Assembly (NCBI RefSeq): GCF_000820515.1
Contig: NZ_JXDG01000022.1
Coordinates: 1-64,000, forward strand
Reading direction: 5' to 3'
Origin: Pseudomonas batumici
Lineage (GTDB): Bacteria; Pseudomonadota; Gammaproteobacteria; Pseudomonadales; Pseudomonadaceae
DNA: 64,000 nt
Shown piece after piece: positions 25,098 to 33,919 of this stretch (position 1 is its first letter; the number at the start of each line of letters is the position of its first letter). The notes under the pieces were generated by a model. It was not told the origin of the DNA. It saw only the letters and a program-made list of their open reading frames with translations, and made no database searches. The position numbers and the translations under genes were made by a program.

Positions 25098-25657
25098 GGG
25101 GTCTTCATTCCTTGAAGGTTGGGGGTGGTGACACGGGTCAGGTGCTTGGCAAAGGCCTGGCGGTAGCGTTTGGCGGGAGCGCCGCCGACCGGACGGTGGT
25201 ATCGGCCCGCGGCAGCGGTCCAGTCGCTGTCCGGGGATTTGTGTTTCAGGAGCAACGCGGTGGCGACGGCCAGATTGCGGTACGGGTCCAGGGCCTCGCA
25301 GGGATGTGCAAAGTGCTCACCGTTCCAGCCCAGGTTGATCTGGCCCAAACCGGCATCCACCTGTTTGGCACTGACTGTCTGGAGGGCTTGAAGCAGGGCA
25401 CTGCACGCCGAGCGCCGATCCGCAAAGCGGTAAGACTGGCCGGCCACGTTCAGGGTCCAGGGCCAGGGAATCAGCCGACCACGGACCTGGGCACCGCTCT
25501 CTTGAAGGGCCAGCGCGTACAACACGGGTGAGGGGACCGGCGTGCCTCGGGTGGCCCATTGGTAAGCGGGCGGTGGCAACGCAGTAGCACTGACCTGCAG
25601 GGCCAACAGACCACCCCCCACCAGGCCTGCACATGGCCATAAGCGGCGCCGGCTCAT
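25094..25657 (-). CDS. Lytic transglycosylase (VirB1-like)
   Basis: A 187-residue exported SLT-type muramidase that would open peptidoglycan for the transfer channel. The signal region is CAGLVGGGLLALQVSATALP. The catalytic glutamate is in LYALALQESGAQVRG (about residue 47), followed by the SLT motifs GLGQINLGWNG and DPYRNLAVATALLL. The C-terminal AAGRYHRP is also typical. I start it at ATG 25657, which overlaps the upstream stop as ATGA; ATG 25669 is possible. Confidence 0.92.
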   Translation of the reverse strand: MSRRRLWPCAGLVGGGLLALQVSATALPPPAYQWATRGTPVPSPVLYALALQESGAQVRGRLIPWPWTLNVAGQSYRFADRRSACSALLQALQTVSAKQVDAGLGQINLGWNGEHFAHPCEALDPYRNLAVATALLLKHKSPDSDWTAAAGRYHRPVGGAPAKRYRQAFAKHLTRVTTPNLQGMKTP

Positions 25658-26391
25658 TGCCGCTGCCATTGGCCATTGACCTGCCGCATGACGGCAGGAA
25701 AGGCCCCGTTGTCGCCCAGACGGGCCCAGTGCCCGGCGTCGTGATTGAGGGTGATGTCGCGGTTGAGAACCTTCTGCGGCTCAATCCCAGCCCGTTTGGC
25801 CCAGGCGCGAAGGCGGTCATCTTTTCCTAGGCTGTCGACCAGGTACAGATCGAAACCCTGCGCCGTTTGCTGAAGTTGCCTGACGCGCTCGGGGCAGTTC
25901 TTGCAGTTCGTGGTGACAAACACCGCCAACCGCACCGATGAAGTAACAGGGGATGCCTGGGCCGTGCTCTCGGTGCCCATCAGGTTGACCGGCAGTTGCC
26001 CGGGGTACAAACGCTGAAAGGCATCGTTGTAGGCATTCTGGTAGGCCAGCAGCTTCTGCACGCGGGCGAACTCCGCCTGCACCTGCTGTTCGGCATAACG
26101 CTGCTGTTCCTGTGAATCTCGCGCCTCTATGCCCAACGCCGTCAGCGGATCGAGGTTGGGCGAGTACACACCCAGTGGCCCTTGCATCAAGCGGCGGTAG
26201 CGCTGCCACTCTTCTGGTTTGAGGCCCCATTCGGTGGCCAGCACCTGCTCAAGCGCTTGAGTCGGGTGCTCCTGGAGCTGGGTATGCGGCGTGCTTTCAA
26301 CGGCCAGGGGAATAAGCGCTTCGGCCTGCACCACCGAAGGCAGTAACAGACAGGCGCCGCTCAACAACAGACAAAGAGGGGATACGTTCAT
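25654..26391 (-). CDS. ICE protein TIGR03759
   Basis: A 245-residue periplasmic protein with a signal peptide (VSPLCLLLSGACLLLPSVVQ). The family motif GLKPEEWQRYRRLMQGPLGV is followed by a thioredoxin-like C-terminal part with TTNCKNCPERVRQLQ (a CxxC pair, about residue 160), VDSLGKDDRLRAWAKRAGI, and VMRQVNGQW. It probably assists disulfide formation in, or assembly of, transfer proteins. GAGGG precedes ATG 26391. Confidence 0.92.
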   Translation of the reverse strand: MNVSPLCLLLSGACLLLPSVVQAEALIPLAVESTPHTQLQEHPTQALEQVLATEWGLKPEEWQRYRRLMQGPLGVYSPNLDPLTALGIEARDSQEQQRYAEQQVQAEFARVQKLLAYQNAYNDAFQRLYPGQLPVNLMGTESTAQASPVTSSVRLAVFVTTNCKNCPERVRQLQQTAQGFDLYLVDSLGKDDRLRAWAKRAGIEPQKVLNRDITLNHDAGHWARLGDNGAFPAVMRQVNGQWQRQ

Positions 26392-26401
26392 GGCGCAGCC
26401 C

Positions 26402-27076
26402 TCACGGGATCGAGACGGTGAACGAACCACCGTCAGGCCGAATCCATCGGGCTTTGCTTGGCTCCAACGCTTCCAAGCGCCAGCCCAAGAACACCCGACC
26501 CGGTCGAAGTAGCTCAATGTCCTCCAGTCGCCGTACCCCTGTGAGCGCCACGGCCAAAAACAACTCACCGCCGCGTGACTCCAGACCCACGACGGTGAAG
26601 GGGGGGCGTGCGCTGGTTTTGCGAGGACGTACGGCCTTGGGCACGGTCGATGAAGAACCCGGTGCAACAGCAGAGGAGGGGCGCGGCGCAGTGGCCGGAG
26701 CAGGAGGGGCTTCTACGGCGGCCTTGAGCGTCAGCAACGCCCCCTCTGTGCTTTCCACCTGGGTGGTCAGCGCAGCGAGTCCCGAGACGACGGTCTCTAC
26801 GGAGCGGTCCGCCGCCAGCGCCTCAACGCGTTGAAGAAGTGCCTGTTGCGCAATCTGAAAATCGGCCTCTGTTACGCAGCTCTGCGACTGCAAACCCTTG
26901 AGTTCGGCATCCACCTTTTTCAGATGCAACTGGATGCTGTCCAGACCTTCGCGAGAGGGCGTCGAGGCCACAACGGTGGAGAGCGTCGAGAGTTTGCCTC
27001 CCAGGTAGACCGCGGTGCCCACCAACAGAATCAGCGTGGCACCCTGAATGGCTGAATACAGTGTGGGACGCTTCAT
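26402..27076 (-). CDS. Inner-membrane coiled-coil protein of the PilL region
   Basis: A 224-residue protein. A membrane helix lies at about residues 10-28 (GATLILLVGTAVYLGGKL), followed by a coiled coil (EGLDSIQLHLKKVDAELKGL). An alanine/proline-rich linker follows, then a C-terminal beta domain (PPFTVVGLESRGGELFLAVA, ending GGSFTVSIP). This layout resembles PilP/PilO-like accessory proteins, but I cannot assign it to one family. The start overlaps the stop of pilL (GTGATG), so the two are co-translated. Confidence 0.7.
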   Translation of the reverse strand: MKRPTLYSAIQGATLILLVGTAVYLGGKLSTLSTVVASTPSREGLDSIQLHLKKVDAELKGLQSQSCVTEADFQIAQQALLQRVEALAADRSVETVVSGLAALTTQVESTEGALLTLKAAVEAPPAPATAPRPSSAVAPGSSSTVPKAVRPRKTSARPPFTVVGLESRGGELFLAVALTGVRRLEDIELLRPGRVFLGWRLEALEPSKARWIRPDGGSFTVSIP

Positions 27077-27702
27077 CACTCACCTCCCAGCGGCCGCGCC
27101 GCAGGTGAGGAAACCGCTCCTGCTGTACTCGCCGCCGCGCCAACCACCACGGTTGCCGGCAGCCGTTCCGAACCCTTGTCTCGCGCCACAAAGCAGATGC
27201 TTCGAGCTTTTTCGTCAACCTCCACCCGCCAGGCCGGCCCAGCCAACGCCAGCAGTGCATTACGCACAGTGATAGGCCCCAGCCGGTAGTGGGCAGCGGG
27301 CAAAGGATGGGCGTACAGCACCTGCACATCGCCAGTCCCTGCAGCGTCCGCCGGACACAACCGATAGCCTGAGTGGCGCAGAACGTAGCGCATGGCTTCT
27401 TGAACCGTCGGGTTCAAGGCCTCCGGTAGATGGATATCGATCACCTGGCTCAGCAGATCCAACTGCTCGGCCCGGGGCAACGTGCTGGCGAGGGTGTAAC
27501 GGCCCTCTCGCTGTGCAGGCGAACGTTCAGGCTGCAGCCACTGAACCTGGGACCGGTGTGAAGCCTTCGAAACGGAAGGGCCTATGACCTCCGTTTGAGC
27601 AGATGAAGTCGTCAACGATGCGCAGCCCGACAGCGCAATCACGGTCAACGGCAAGGCGAGTGTTATAGCGGTGGCCAGCGGCCGAGTAGGGGAAAAAAAC
27701 AT
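27076..27702 (-). CDS. pilL: Conjugative transfer lipoprotein PilL (TIGR03748)
   Basis: A 208-residue lipoprotein. The start is placed at ATG 27702, after GAGG, giving a signal sequence with lipobox (TVIALSGC). The TIGR03748 signature is visible: LDLLSQVIDIHLPEALNPTV, SGYRLCPADA, then QVLYAHPLPAAHYRLGPIT and ALLALAGPAWRVEVDEKAR. It is the first gene of the minus-strand transfer operon, so the main tra promoter should be in 27703-27940. It probably belongs to the outer envelope part of the mating apparatus. Confidence 0.9.
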   Translation of the reverse strand: MFFSPTRPLATAITLALPLTVIALSGCASLTTSSAQTEVIGPSVSKASHRSQVQWLQPERSPAQREGRYTLASTLPRAEQLDLLSQVIDIHLPEALNPTVQEAMRYVLRHSGYRLCPADAAGTGDVQVLYAHPLPAAHYRLGPITVRNALLALAGPAWRVEVDEKARSICFVARDKGSERLPATVVVGAAASTAGAVSSPAARPLGGE

Positions 27703-27941
27703 CCATGTGTCCTCACGCAGTGGTGAGAACACAGTTGCAAATCAGAGCCGGCGGCGCCGCAAACAAACAGGATTTGGGTCGAGGGTATTTTTTAGGTGGT
27801 CTCTGCTGGAGGGAACAGGAGCCGTATTAGGCGTCATCGCAGTTGACGGTTTCAGAGGTTGGCACCTCGTTTTCCAGCCTGAATGAACCGGCGCTTCAAC
27901 GAGTAGCATTTCGGATGGCGACGAAGAGTGATGGGGACATA
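27703..27941 (-). promoter_or_regulatory. Upstream region of the transfer operon
   Basis: 239 bp without a gene, upstream of pilL on the minus strand. The promoter of the whole pilL-to-virB4 operon is expected here. I see no certain -35/-10 pair or operator by eye, so the call rests on position. Confidence 0.4.
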
Positions 27942-28259
27942 TCAAAGATTGGCGAGCGTGAGCTCCAACTGCTGATGCTCCCAAGTGTTCAGTAGATCAA
28001 CCGGATTGGTTCCGTAACGCTGCCAATCTTCAAGCGTTCCTGTTCTTCCAGCAGGGCACGTCGCGTCCTCGCAGTAGTCGAGGGTATCGCTGTCATTGAA
28101 AAGCGTAAGCCTCCAGCCATCTACCTCAACGGGCATAGGTCCGGTATGGATCTTGTTCCAGGACTGCGCGCTCAGTCGACGCAGGGTGCGTACACCCAGA
28201 GCCACATCTTTGAGCACCTGGTAAACCTCTCGGGCGGTGAGGGGGGGGCTGTCGTCATG
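27942..28259 (-). pseudogene. DUF7693-family gene with frameshift in a run of eight C
   Basis: The coding frame ending at 27942 reads LTAREVYQVLKDVALGVRTL, then VDGWRLTLFNDSDTLDYCED, the DUF7693 pattern of small Pseudomonas proteins of about 100 residues. A natural start, ATG 28259 (ATG ACG ACA GCC), is out of frame with it by one base. The break lies in a homopolymer of eight C (minus strand; 28242-28249). Nine C, or six, would restore MTTAPPLTAREV. It may be a true frameshift, a phase-variable switch, or a sequencing error. Function unknown. Confidence 0.65.
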
Positions 28260-28539
28260 TGCGTCGTTCCGTCGGGTCCGGTGAGGCCCAGTTAAAAGAC
28301 GGTACGAGTGATCTGCTTCTGCGGCTCGGCATTGCAACCCACGGACTTGGATAAAGGGGCCTCTCAGTATACTGAAGTCTTCATGCCCCAATGTGGCCCG
28401 AACAGGATCTCGAGGCTGCGCATCCGAATGACTGACAGGCGGAGCGAATCGAAAAAACGCCTGGCTATAGGCGCTTTTGATATGATGGCGTTGAGCTATC
28501 TCATGGCTGAGAATGATGGGGTTTATGGAGGCTAAAGGT

Positions 28540-29103
28540 TTGTTTGTACGCAATTTGTTAGTTCAGGCTGTCTCTTTGAGCGTGCTCATCGCTTTTCTCG
28601 CCGGCTGTTCTTCGCATAAGGGGGCGACTCCAGCAGAACTGGTTGAAAAAACCGTTGTACTCACCGCAGACGAACACAATGCAAAGGTCATTTTCAAAGT
28701 GGTCAACACCGGAGCTGTGGTGAATTTTAAGATCGGAAAGCCAGGGGATTTGAACAGAGTCGGTGCTGTGTATAACGATGCTCAAGAGCAGCAGTTGCCC
28801 GCCTTTGCCAGGGGGGTGGTTAAAGGGCTCATGCGAGGGCCCTATCTTGCAAGGCCGAGCCGCGAAATGTTAGTGCCAGCGGGTCAACGGACTGAGGTTG
28901 AAGGTGTCGCCAATTGGCGTGACGACTTCGGTACGACTTATCGGCTAGGAGAATGTGGCCCGGTGTCTCGAGCCTTCCTCCCTCAGTCCAGTAAGACCTA
29001 TTTGGTTGAGTTTGATCTGCAGAATTTCTTGTCATGCGACCAGAAAATTTTCGATATCACCCAGGCAGGACAGAAAGACCAGGTTTCACCGGCTAAGCGG
29101 TAG
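28540..29103 (+). CDS. Lipoprotein of unknown function
   Basis: A 187-residue lipoprotein. I prefer TTG 28540, eight bases after GGAGG, giving LFVRNLLVQAVSLSVLIAFL and the lipobox LAGC; ATG 28525 is the alternative. The mature protein is beta-rich (VVLTADEHNAKVIFKVVNTG, TYRLGECGPVSRAFLPQSSK) with two cysteines besides the lipid anchor. It is divergent from the DUF7693 gene and monocistronic. No family is recognised. Confidence 0.65.
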   Translation: MFVRNLLVQAVSLSVLIAFLAGCSSHKGATPAELVEKTVVLTADEHNAKVIFKVVNTGAVVNFKIGKPGDLNRVGAVYNDAQEQQLPAFARGVVKGLMRGPYLARPSREMLVPAGQRTEVEGVANWRDDFGTTYRLGECGPVSRAFLPQSSKTYLVEFDLQNFLSCDQKIFDITQAGQKDQVSPAKR

Positions 29104-29613
29104 CCGTTTGAGTCTTTCCACTGTGCACGGGCATGAGTGCTTGGTGAATGCTTTCAATACATGAGCCGGTGGCAATTGCCGGGCTTGTCTCCAGGGAGCC
29201 TACTTGGGAGCTTCCTATATTTATTGCAACGAAGTCGCTGCGGTCGGTGGCACGCTAGCGTCCAGTGATGCTTTGGACCTTGGGGGAGGGCGGCCGCTTC
29301 AGGGCTTCGATAGGCTTTGGGACATTGGCGCTTGGAATTAATGAACGGGCGCCCATGTTGCGTTTTTGCTCGGCACAGTGATGCAAACTCTCTGGGCACT
29401 CAACAGCGTATGCCAAGTATGCGGTTACAGTGCACGCACGCAGACAGGTGCGTTAGTCGGATCTGCCCAGACTTCTCTGTAATGGTAAGTCTCCGAAACA
29501 AAGTCGACGAAAGCGACGGCGGAGACAACTGCCAAGCGCACATGACGAGGCTGCAGTTCCTCACCCCGCCGCGCAGGCCTCACCGTTGATTTGCCGCGGG
29601 ACAACCGTGCTGC
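29104..29613. other. 510-bp region without a supported gene
   Basis: Open frames exist on both strands (29154-29399 minus, 29317-29589 plus), but they lack ribosome sites and have arginine/cysteine-rich, low-complexity products. It is most likely non-coding or decayed DNA at a cargo junction. Confidence 0.5.
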
Positions 29614-30897
29614 TCAGTACTGAGTTTGAGCGGCGTGCCGCTGATAAAAGAAATTGAATGGCATGTACGGGATAAGCCGGAGTTGCAAGTTCTCAAGCCG
29701 GTGCTTATCCTCACCCAGCAAAATTTCGATCTCTCTCTCCACCCGTTCGAAGGACAGCCCCTCACCCCACCCCATGATCGCGTAGACCCGCTCATGCTCC
29801 GAGGTCAGCTTGAATTGGAGCTGATACATCTCATTGCTGATAGCGGTGCGCTGGCATTGGCGCTCTGCCTCAGGCAAGGTCTTGTCGACGGAGAAGAAGT
29901 CTGCCCAGAAGTATTCCAAGATGTGTTGCGTTCTCCACAACGGGCTGTAGTAGCGGTCGGTGAACTCGTACTGCCCGAGGATCAGGTTGTTCGACAGTAC
30001 GGCGGAGATGATCTCCATCGAAAAGGCTTCGTTCTGACAGTCCTTAGGCGAAACCGCAGGATGATCGAGCATGCGCCAGAAAGTAGATGCGAAACTGCCA
30101 GCCTTCTGATCTGCGTCCATCTCGATTACCCGTCGTAAGTCGTCGTCCAATACCTCGGTGGCGGGCAGCGCCGGATCAGGCGCCTCGAAAATCTCACCGG
30201 AATGAGCCAACTCGCCGCGTAAGTACGTCAAGTGGCCGCGAAGAAAATGAGCATACTCGTGAAAAATCACTAGCATCGCAGCCTTAACCGCGATTTCTGT
30301 GGCAATCGCGACAAATCTGCCATTGCGAGACAGGGTACAGAGGTAGCCAGTGTCGGCCTGGGGTGGAACGTGAGGTGCCAACCGATCACGCATGACCATA
30401 TCCATGAAGCCGGGTGTTGCATAGGCGATATGTAGCCTGTGGAGATTTTCCACGAGTACACCGATGTTGATGAAAATCAACGCGGTGTTGTCCCGTTCAT
30501 CGTGAGCCAGGCGCACCCAGGCGTTGAAGTTCGTATCAGGCACGAAAACCACCGCGCATTGCCAGGGATACAGCGGTTGCTTTTTCTTTCTGGGCTCGTC
30601 GCCGATCAGCTTAGCGGTGTAGCGACACAACCGTTGCAGCGCGACATCAAAAATGGCCCGAGCTTCGGGCGTCAACTGCAGTGAGTCGATGTAACTGCGG
30701 TCAAAACGGGGGGTGCTGCCGATCCTGCCTTCGATAATAGCGCGGGCTTCTTGTTTGATTCTTAACGGGATATTCCCGATGCAAAAGATCTCTGCTTGTT
30801 TGTCGAAGTACTGCTTGAACGGATCGGCCGAGGTTTTTTTCGCACCGGGAACCGGCACATGCGCCGTTAGCGCTTTCAGCAAAGTGGCGAGCTTCAC
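29614..30897 (-). CDS. Zinc metallopeptidase-like protein (HExxH)
   Basis: A 427-residue protein with AMLVIFHEYAHFLRGHLTYL at about residues 203-222: HExxH ligands, catalytic glutamate and a second HxxxL. About 45 residues later comes RVIEMDADQKAGSF, where glutamate can be the third zinc ligand as in gluzincins. There is no signal peptide, so it is probably cytoplasmic. It is the last gene of the minus-strand block that begins with the DUF262 pair. Small proteases in defence islands often activate or process partner toxins, which is only a hint here. Substrate unknown. Confidence 0.75.
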   Translation of the reverse strand: MKLATLLKALTAHVPVPGAKKTSADPFKQYFDKQAEIFCIGNIPLRIKQEARAIIEGRIGSTPRFDRSYIDSLQLTPEARAIFDVALQRLCRYTAKLIGDEPRKKKQPLYPWQCAVVFVPDTNFNAWVRLAHDERDNTALIFINIGVLVENLHRLHIAYATPGFMDMVMRDRLAPHVPPQADTGYLCTLSRNGRFVAIATEIAVKAAMLVIFHEYAHFLRGHLTYLRGELAHSGEIFEAPDPALPATEVLDDDLRRVIEMDADQKAGSFASTFWRMLDHPAVSPKDCQNEAFSMEIISAVLSNNLILGQYEFTDRYYSPLWRTQHILEYFWADFFSVDKTLPEAERQCQRTAISNEMYQLQFKLTSEHERVYAIMGWGEGLSFERVEREIEILLGEDKHRLENLQLRLIPYMPFNFFYQRHAAQTQY

Positions 30898-30926
30898 GTT
30901 GGCTCCTTAGAGAGTGTTGACCGGGG

Positions 30927-31406
30927 TCAGACCCCGCCCGAGCTGCGTGGGTCGTCGGCATAGCTGTCTTGCCCGGTATTAAGGAAGGGCGGCCTGTCAG
31001 GCCTGCCGTTGGAGAAGGTGGGGAGCGGACTGTTCCCATATCGGGTAGGGCATGCCGGCGCGGCCTTGTCGTCAATCACGATGGCCAGGCTGTATCGGGC
31101 ACGGGTAATGGCCACATACAGCTTGTTACGCGATTCGTCGGTCTTATCGTTGTCAAACGTTTGCCGATTGCCACTCAGGAATTGCACGTGTTTTTCCGGT
31201 GCGATTAGCAAGACGCGGTCAAAACCAAGCCCTTTGCTGGAGCCGTAGGTGTAACAGACGTAGTTGGCTGGCAGGCAGGCGTTACCCATGGCCGCTGACC
31301 GGCGCAGCACCTGAGGGATAAGAGAGATTCGTTCCACTGCCAACTCCTTATCATTGGGGTTAGTGTGACTTCGGTCAGTACCCGATTGCTCAGGATGAGC
31401 TGTCAA
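30927..31406 (-). pseudogene. C-terminal remnant of a UvrD-like helicase
   Basis: A 159-codon frame whose centre (YTYGSSKGLGFDRVLLIAPE and NKLYVAITRARYSLAIVIDD) is the late helicase region of UvrD/Rep enzymes: motif V-like GSSKGLGFD and motif VI YVAITRAR. The Walker A and B parts are absent, and upstream DNA (31407-31516) holds no helicase sequence. The gene has therefore lost its N-terminal two thirds. It lies between the DUF262 pair and the metallopeptidase gene, suggesting a once longer defence operon. Confidence 0.75.
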
Positions 31407-31516
31407 TGAACAAGCCTGCCGCCCTCAACCGATGTCCCGCCTCTCGGGGTGAATGGACATCTGGCCATCGCGGATGAATCCGCTCCACCAAGTCACCGAC
31501 AGAACCCCACAACGTA

Positions 31517-33919
31517 TCAGCCGCCTTGCACCTCCAGGACTTTGATTGCTCGGGCCATGGAAAGCAGCGTGGTGTGAATGCCTTCTCGTGTGACTTCTAG
31601 ATAGATGGCTTCCTTCTGAACGTCAAACTTGAAGGTCGCAACTAACAGTTTTTCCAGATCAGGTACGGATTTCAACGCTTTTCGAGATACGTAAATCCTG
31701 AAATTCCCTAAGAATGAATAGATCAAGAAGTACAGGCTGCTGCCCCGAAATGTGAGAGCCAGATACAGGCTCGGCTCGAACTCCGAGCCGCTGACTGGTT
31801 GGTATTCAACTTGCCGCAGCGGCAAGAGCTTTTTCTGCAGTTGCTCCGCTTCAAGCTGGGAGAACAGGTGATAGCTGAACAACTCGGCATGCATCCCGCT
31901 CATGCGGCTTTTTTTGAGCAGGTAAATGTGGTCGCCCTCCCAACGCAGCGCATGCTCACCGCAATAGCCGAACACCGCCGGTGTATCCACCATGATCTGG
32001 CGCCAGGGCTCCAGGCCCTCGGCATTGGCAATCAGCTCATCCAGTTGGTCTTCAAGCGGAGCGTCAAGATCGATCTGCTCCAACAGCTTTTGCAAAAGCG
32101 CACGTGCTTCCTGCACATTTTCCCCAGCACCGCCGCGTAACAGCCGCTTCCAACTGGCTTGCTCCGACGCCGAGTTGACCAGGAACGAGTAGTTGGAGCC
32201 GCTGGGCAACAGGTAGTCGCCGAATGACAGCAAGGCACGCTCCCATCGGAAGTCCGCCAGGCTGTTCAGGCCACGCGCACTGAACATTTTTTCCGCCTTG
32301 TCCAGGTATCCAGAAAAGCGCTGTTGCAGCGCAAGATGTTCGCCGGGCACCCACTGTGCCAGCCCCGCCTTGCGTCGCTTGGCCACGGCACCACTGAACT
32401 CCAGTAGGAACTCGATCTGGCCCTTGAAGTAGCCATGTTTTTCCGCCCGTTCGATTAGCTCGCGCCAGCCACTGTGGGCCAGCAACAACTCGGCTTTGAG
32501 CTGCTCTTCGCTGACCTGCTGCAGGAAGAAACCGGTTGTCGGTTTTTCGGTGCTGGCGAAGTAGCCGAGGACATCGCCGGCATGGGGCAACAGGCTCTGG
32601 ACCGCCAGCAGACTGCGCTGCATATCGGAGGGGCGCTCGTAGCTGGAATTGATCGACAGGTTGTAGATCACCCGCATCCATTCCAGCAGCGCTTGTGGCT
32701 CGGACTGCTCGCCCGTCGTACGCAGGAAGGCGACGTAGGCGAACAGCTGCACCAGGTCGGTATAGGCCAGGGCCGCAGGGTCACTGACCAAGCGTTGGAA
32801 CATGGCAGCTTCGTTGAAGTACGGGTTGTCTGGCAGCAGCGGCGTGAACCGGTTGTCCTGAGCGCTCCAGGTTTCCAGCAGCAACATAAGGGTGACGGAG
32901 AAGTCGCGCTCCAGCCATCCACCCTTGTGGTACAGGACATAGGCTGACTTCAACGGCTTGCCTCTGAAGGTGCTGATTTCCTCCAGGTAGCCGGACGATT
33001 CCGGGTCGCGGCAAACGAACGCCACGGCATGGAAGAAGTTCATGATCGCATCGTCGTAAAGGTGGGTTTCCTTGTCGCGATACGCCCAGAAGAAATCGGC
33101 CCAGCGGGTGTCCATGCTGCGGGCGAAGAAATCGGCGACGGTGAAGGCCTGGCCGCTGATGTCCCGCGTCTCGTCGCCAAACTGGCCCTTAAGCTCGTGC
33201 TCGTAGCGGGCCTTGAATGTCTCGAAGGCCGTCAGCGGTTTGCCCCGGGCGTTCATCTTGATGTACAGATCGTCAGACAGCCCGAAATGGTCGAGGTCAA
33301 GCAATTGGAAGGTGATCACCGGTTGCTGTTCGTCCATCAACCGTGCATAGGCACCCGTGACGTCGGCGAAGCGCTGGTGAATGGCTTCCAGCATGGTCAG
33401 GCAGGACTGAATGGTCGGGTCCAGGCGCCAGTAACGGAAATACCAGGCCTGGTTGGTGATCAGCCCAGTCAATGAAGACTCGTCGGCGGCCTCGCGCGCC
33501 GGCCAGAAGTTCACCAGCTCATCGAAGAACTCGGCGCTGCTCGGACGTACGCTGTAGGAAAACCGTGAGCCTGCGCCTTCGCAAAATACCTGGCGGAACT
33601 CGGCCTGGCAGCCGTCGCGCCAGGCCAGGTACCAGTGCAGCAGGAACAGGGTGGTCAGTCGCTGTTGGCCGTCGAGTGGCAGAAAGCGGGCCGGGCCATC
33701 GATGTCGACGCTACCGTAGATGAAGTCCAGGTTCAGGGGCATGGCGTCGTCATTCGCTGCCAATGCAAATGCCTGCTGCAGGCTACCTAGGAACTCCTCG
33801 CGTACGTCCTCTGCGCCTGGGCGGCCCTGGGCGTAGTCGCGCTGGATCATCGGGATCTGAATTCGCTGATGGCGGCTCAGCAGCTGTTTCAGGGTGATCT
33901 GACTGCCAGAGTCGCTCAT
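31517..33919 (-). CDS. DUF262 (GmrSD/ParB-like nuclease) protein, no HNH domain
   Basis: An 800-residue protein starting at ATG 33919. The N-terminal DUF262 domain has IPMIQRDYAQGR at residues 23-34 and FLPLDGQQRLTTLF with DGQQR at 83-87. This is the ParB/sulfiredoxin-fold NTPase/nuclease site used by GmrS-type modification-dependent restriction enzymes. The long helical C-terminal part (about 330-800) has no HNH motif that I can see. It contains WERALLSFGDYLLPSGSNYS, common in large DUF262 proteins. The start overlaps the stop of the upstream DUF262-DUF1524 gene (ATGA), so the two are made together. Confidence 0.85.
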   Translation of the reverse strand: MSDSGSQITLKQLLSRHQRIQIPMIQRDYAQGRPGAEDVREEFLGSLQQAFALAANDDAMPLNLDFIYGSVDIDGPARFLPLDGQQRLTTLFLLHWYLAWRDGCQAEFRQVFCEGAGSRFSYSVRPSSAEFFDELVNFWPAREAADESSLTGLITNQAWYFRYWRLDPTIQSCLTMLEAIHQRFADVTGAYARLMDEQQPVITFQLLDLDHFGLSDDLYIKMNARGKPLTAFETFKARYEHELKGQFGDETRDISGQAFTVADFFARSMDTRWADFFWAYRDKETHLYDDAIMNFFHAVAFVCRDPESSGYLEEISTFRGKPLKSAYVLYHKGGWLERDFSVTLMLLLETWSAQDNRFTPLLPDNPYFNEAAMFQRLVSDPAALAYTDLVQLFAYVAFLRTTGEQSEPQALLEWMRVIYNLSINSSYERPSDMQRSLLAVQSLLPHAGDVLGYFASTEKPTTGFFLQQVSEEQLKAELLLAHSGWRELIERAEKHGYFKGQIEFLLEFSGAVAKRRKAGLAQWVPGEHLALQQRFSGYLDKAEKMFSARGLNSLADFRWERALLSFGDYLLPSGSNYSFLVNSASEQASWKRLLRGGAGENVQEARALLQKLLEQIDLDAPLEDQLDELIANAEGLEPWRQIMVDTPAVFGYCGEHALRWEGDHIYLLKKSRMSGMHAELFSYHLFSQLEAEQLQKKLLPLRQVEYQPVSGSEFEPSLYLALTFRGSSLYFLIYSFLGNFRIYVSRKALKSVPDLEKLLVATFKFDVQKEAIYLEVTREGIHTTLLSMARAIKVLEVQGG

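Noticed and set aside
29154..29589. Two overlapping open frames on opposite strands
   Set aside because: No ribosome sites, low-complexity arginine/cysteine-rich products and no recognisable family.
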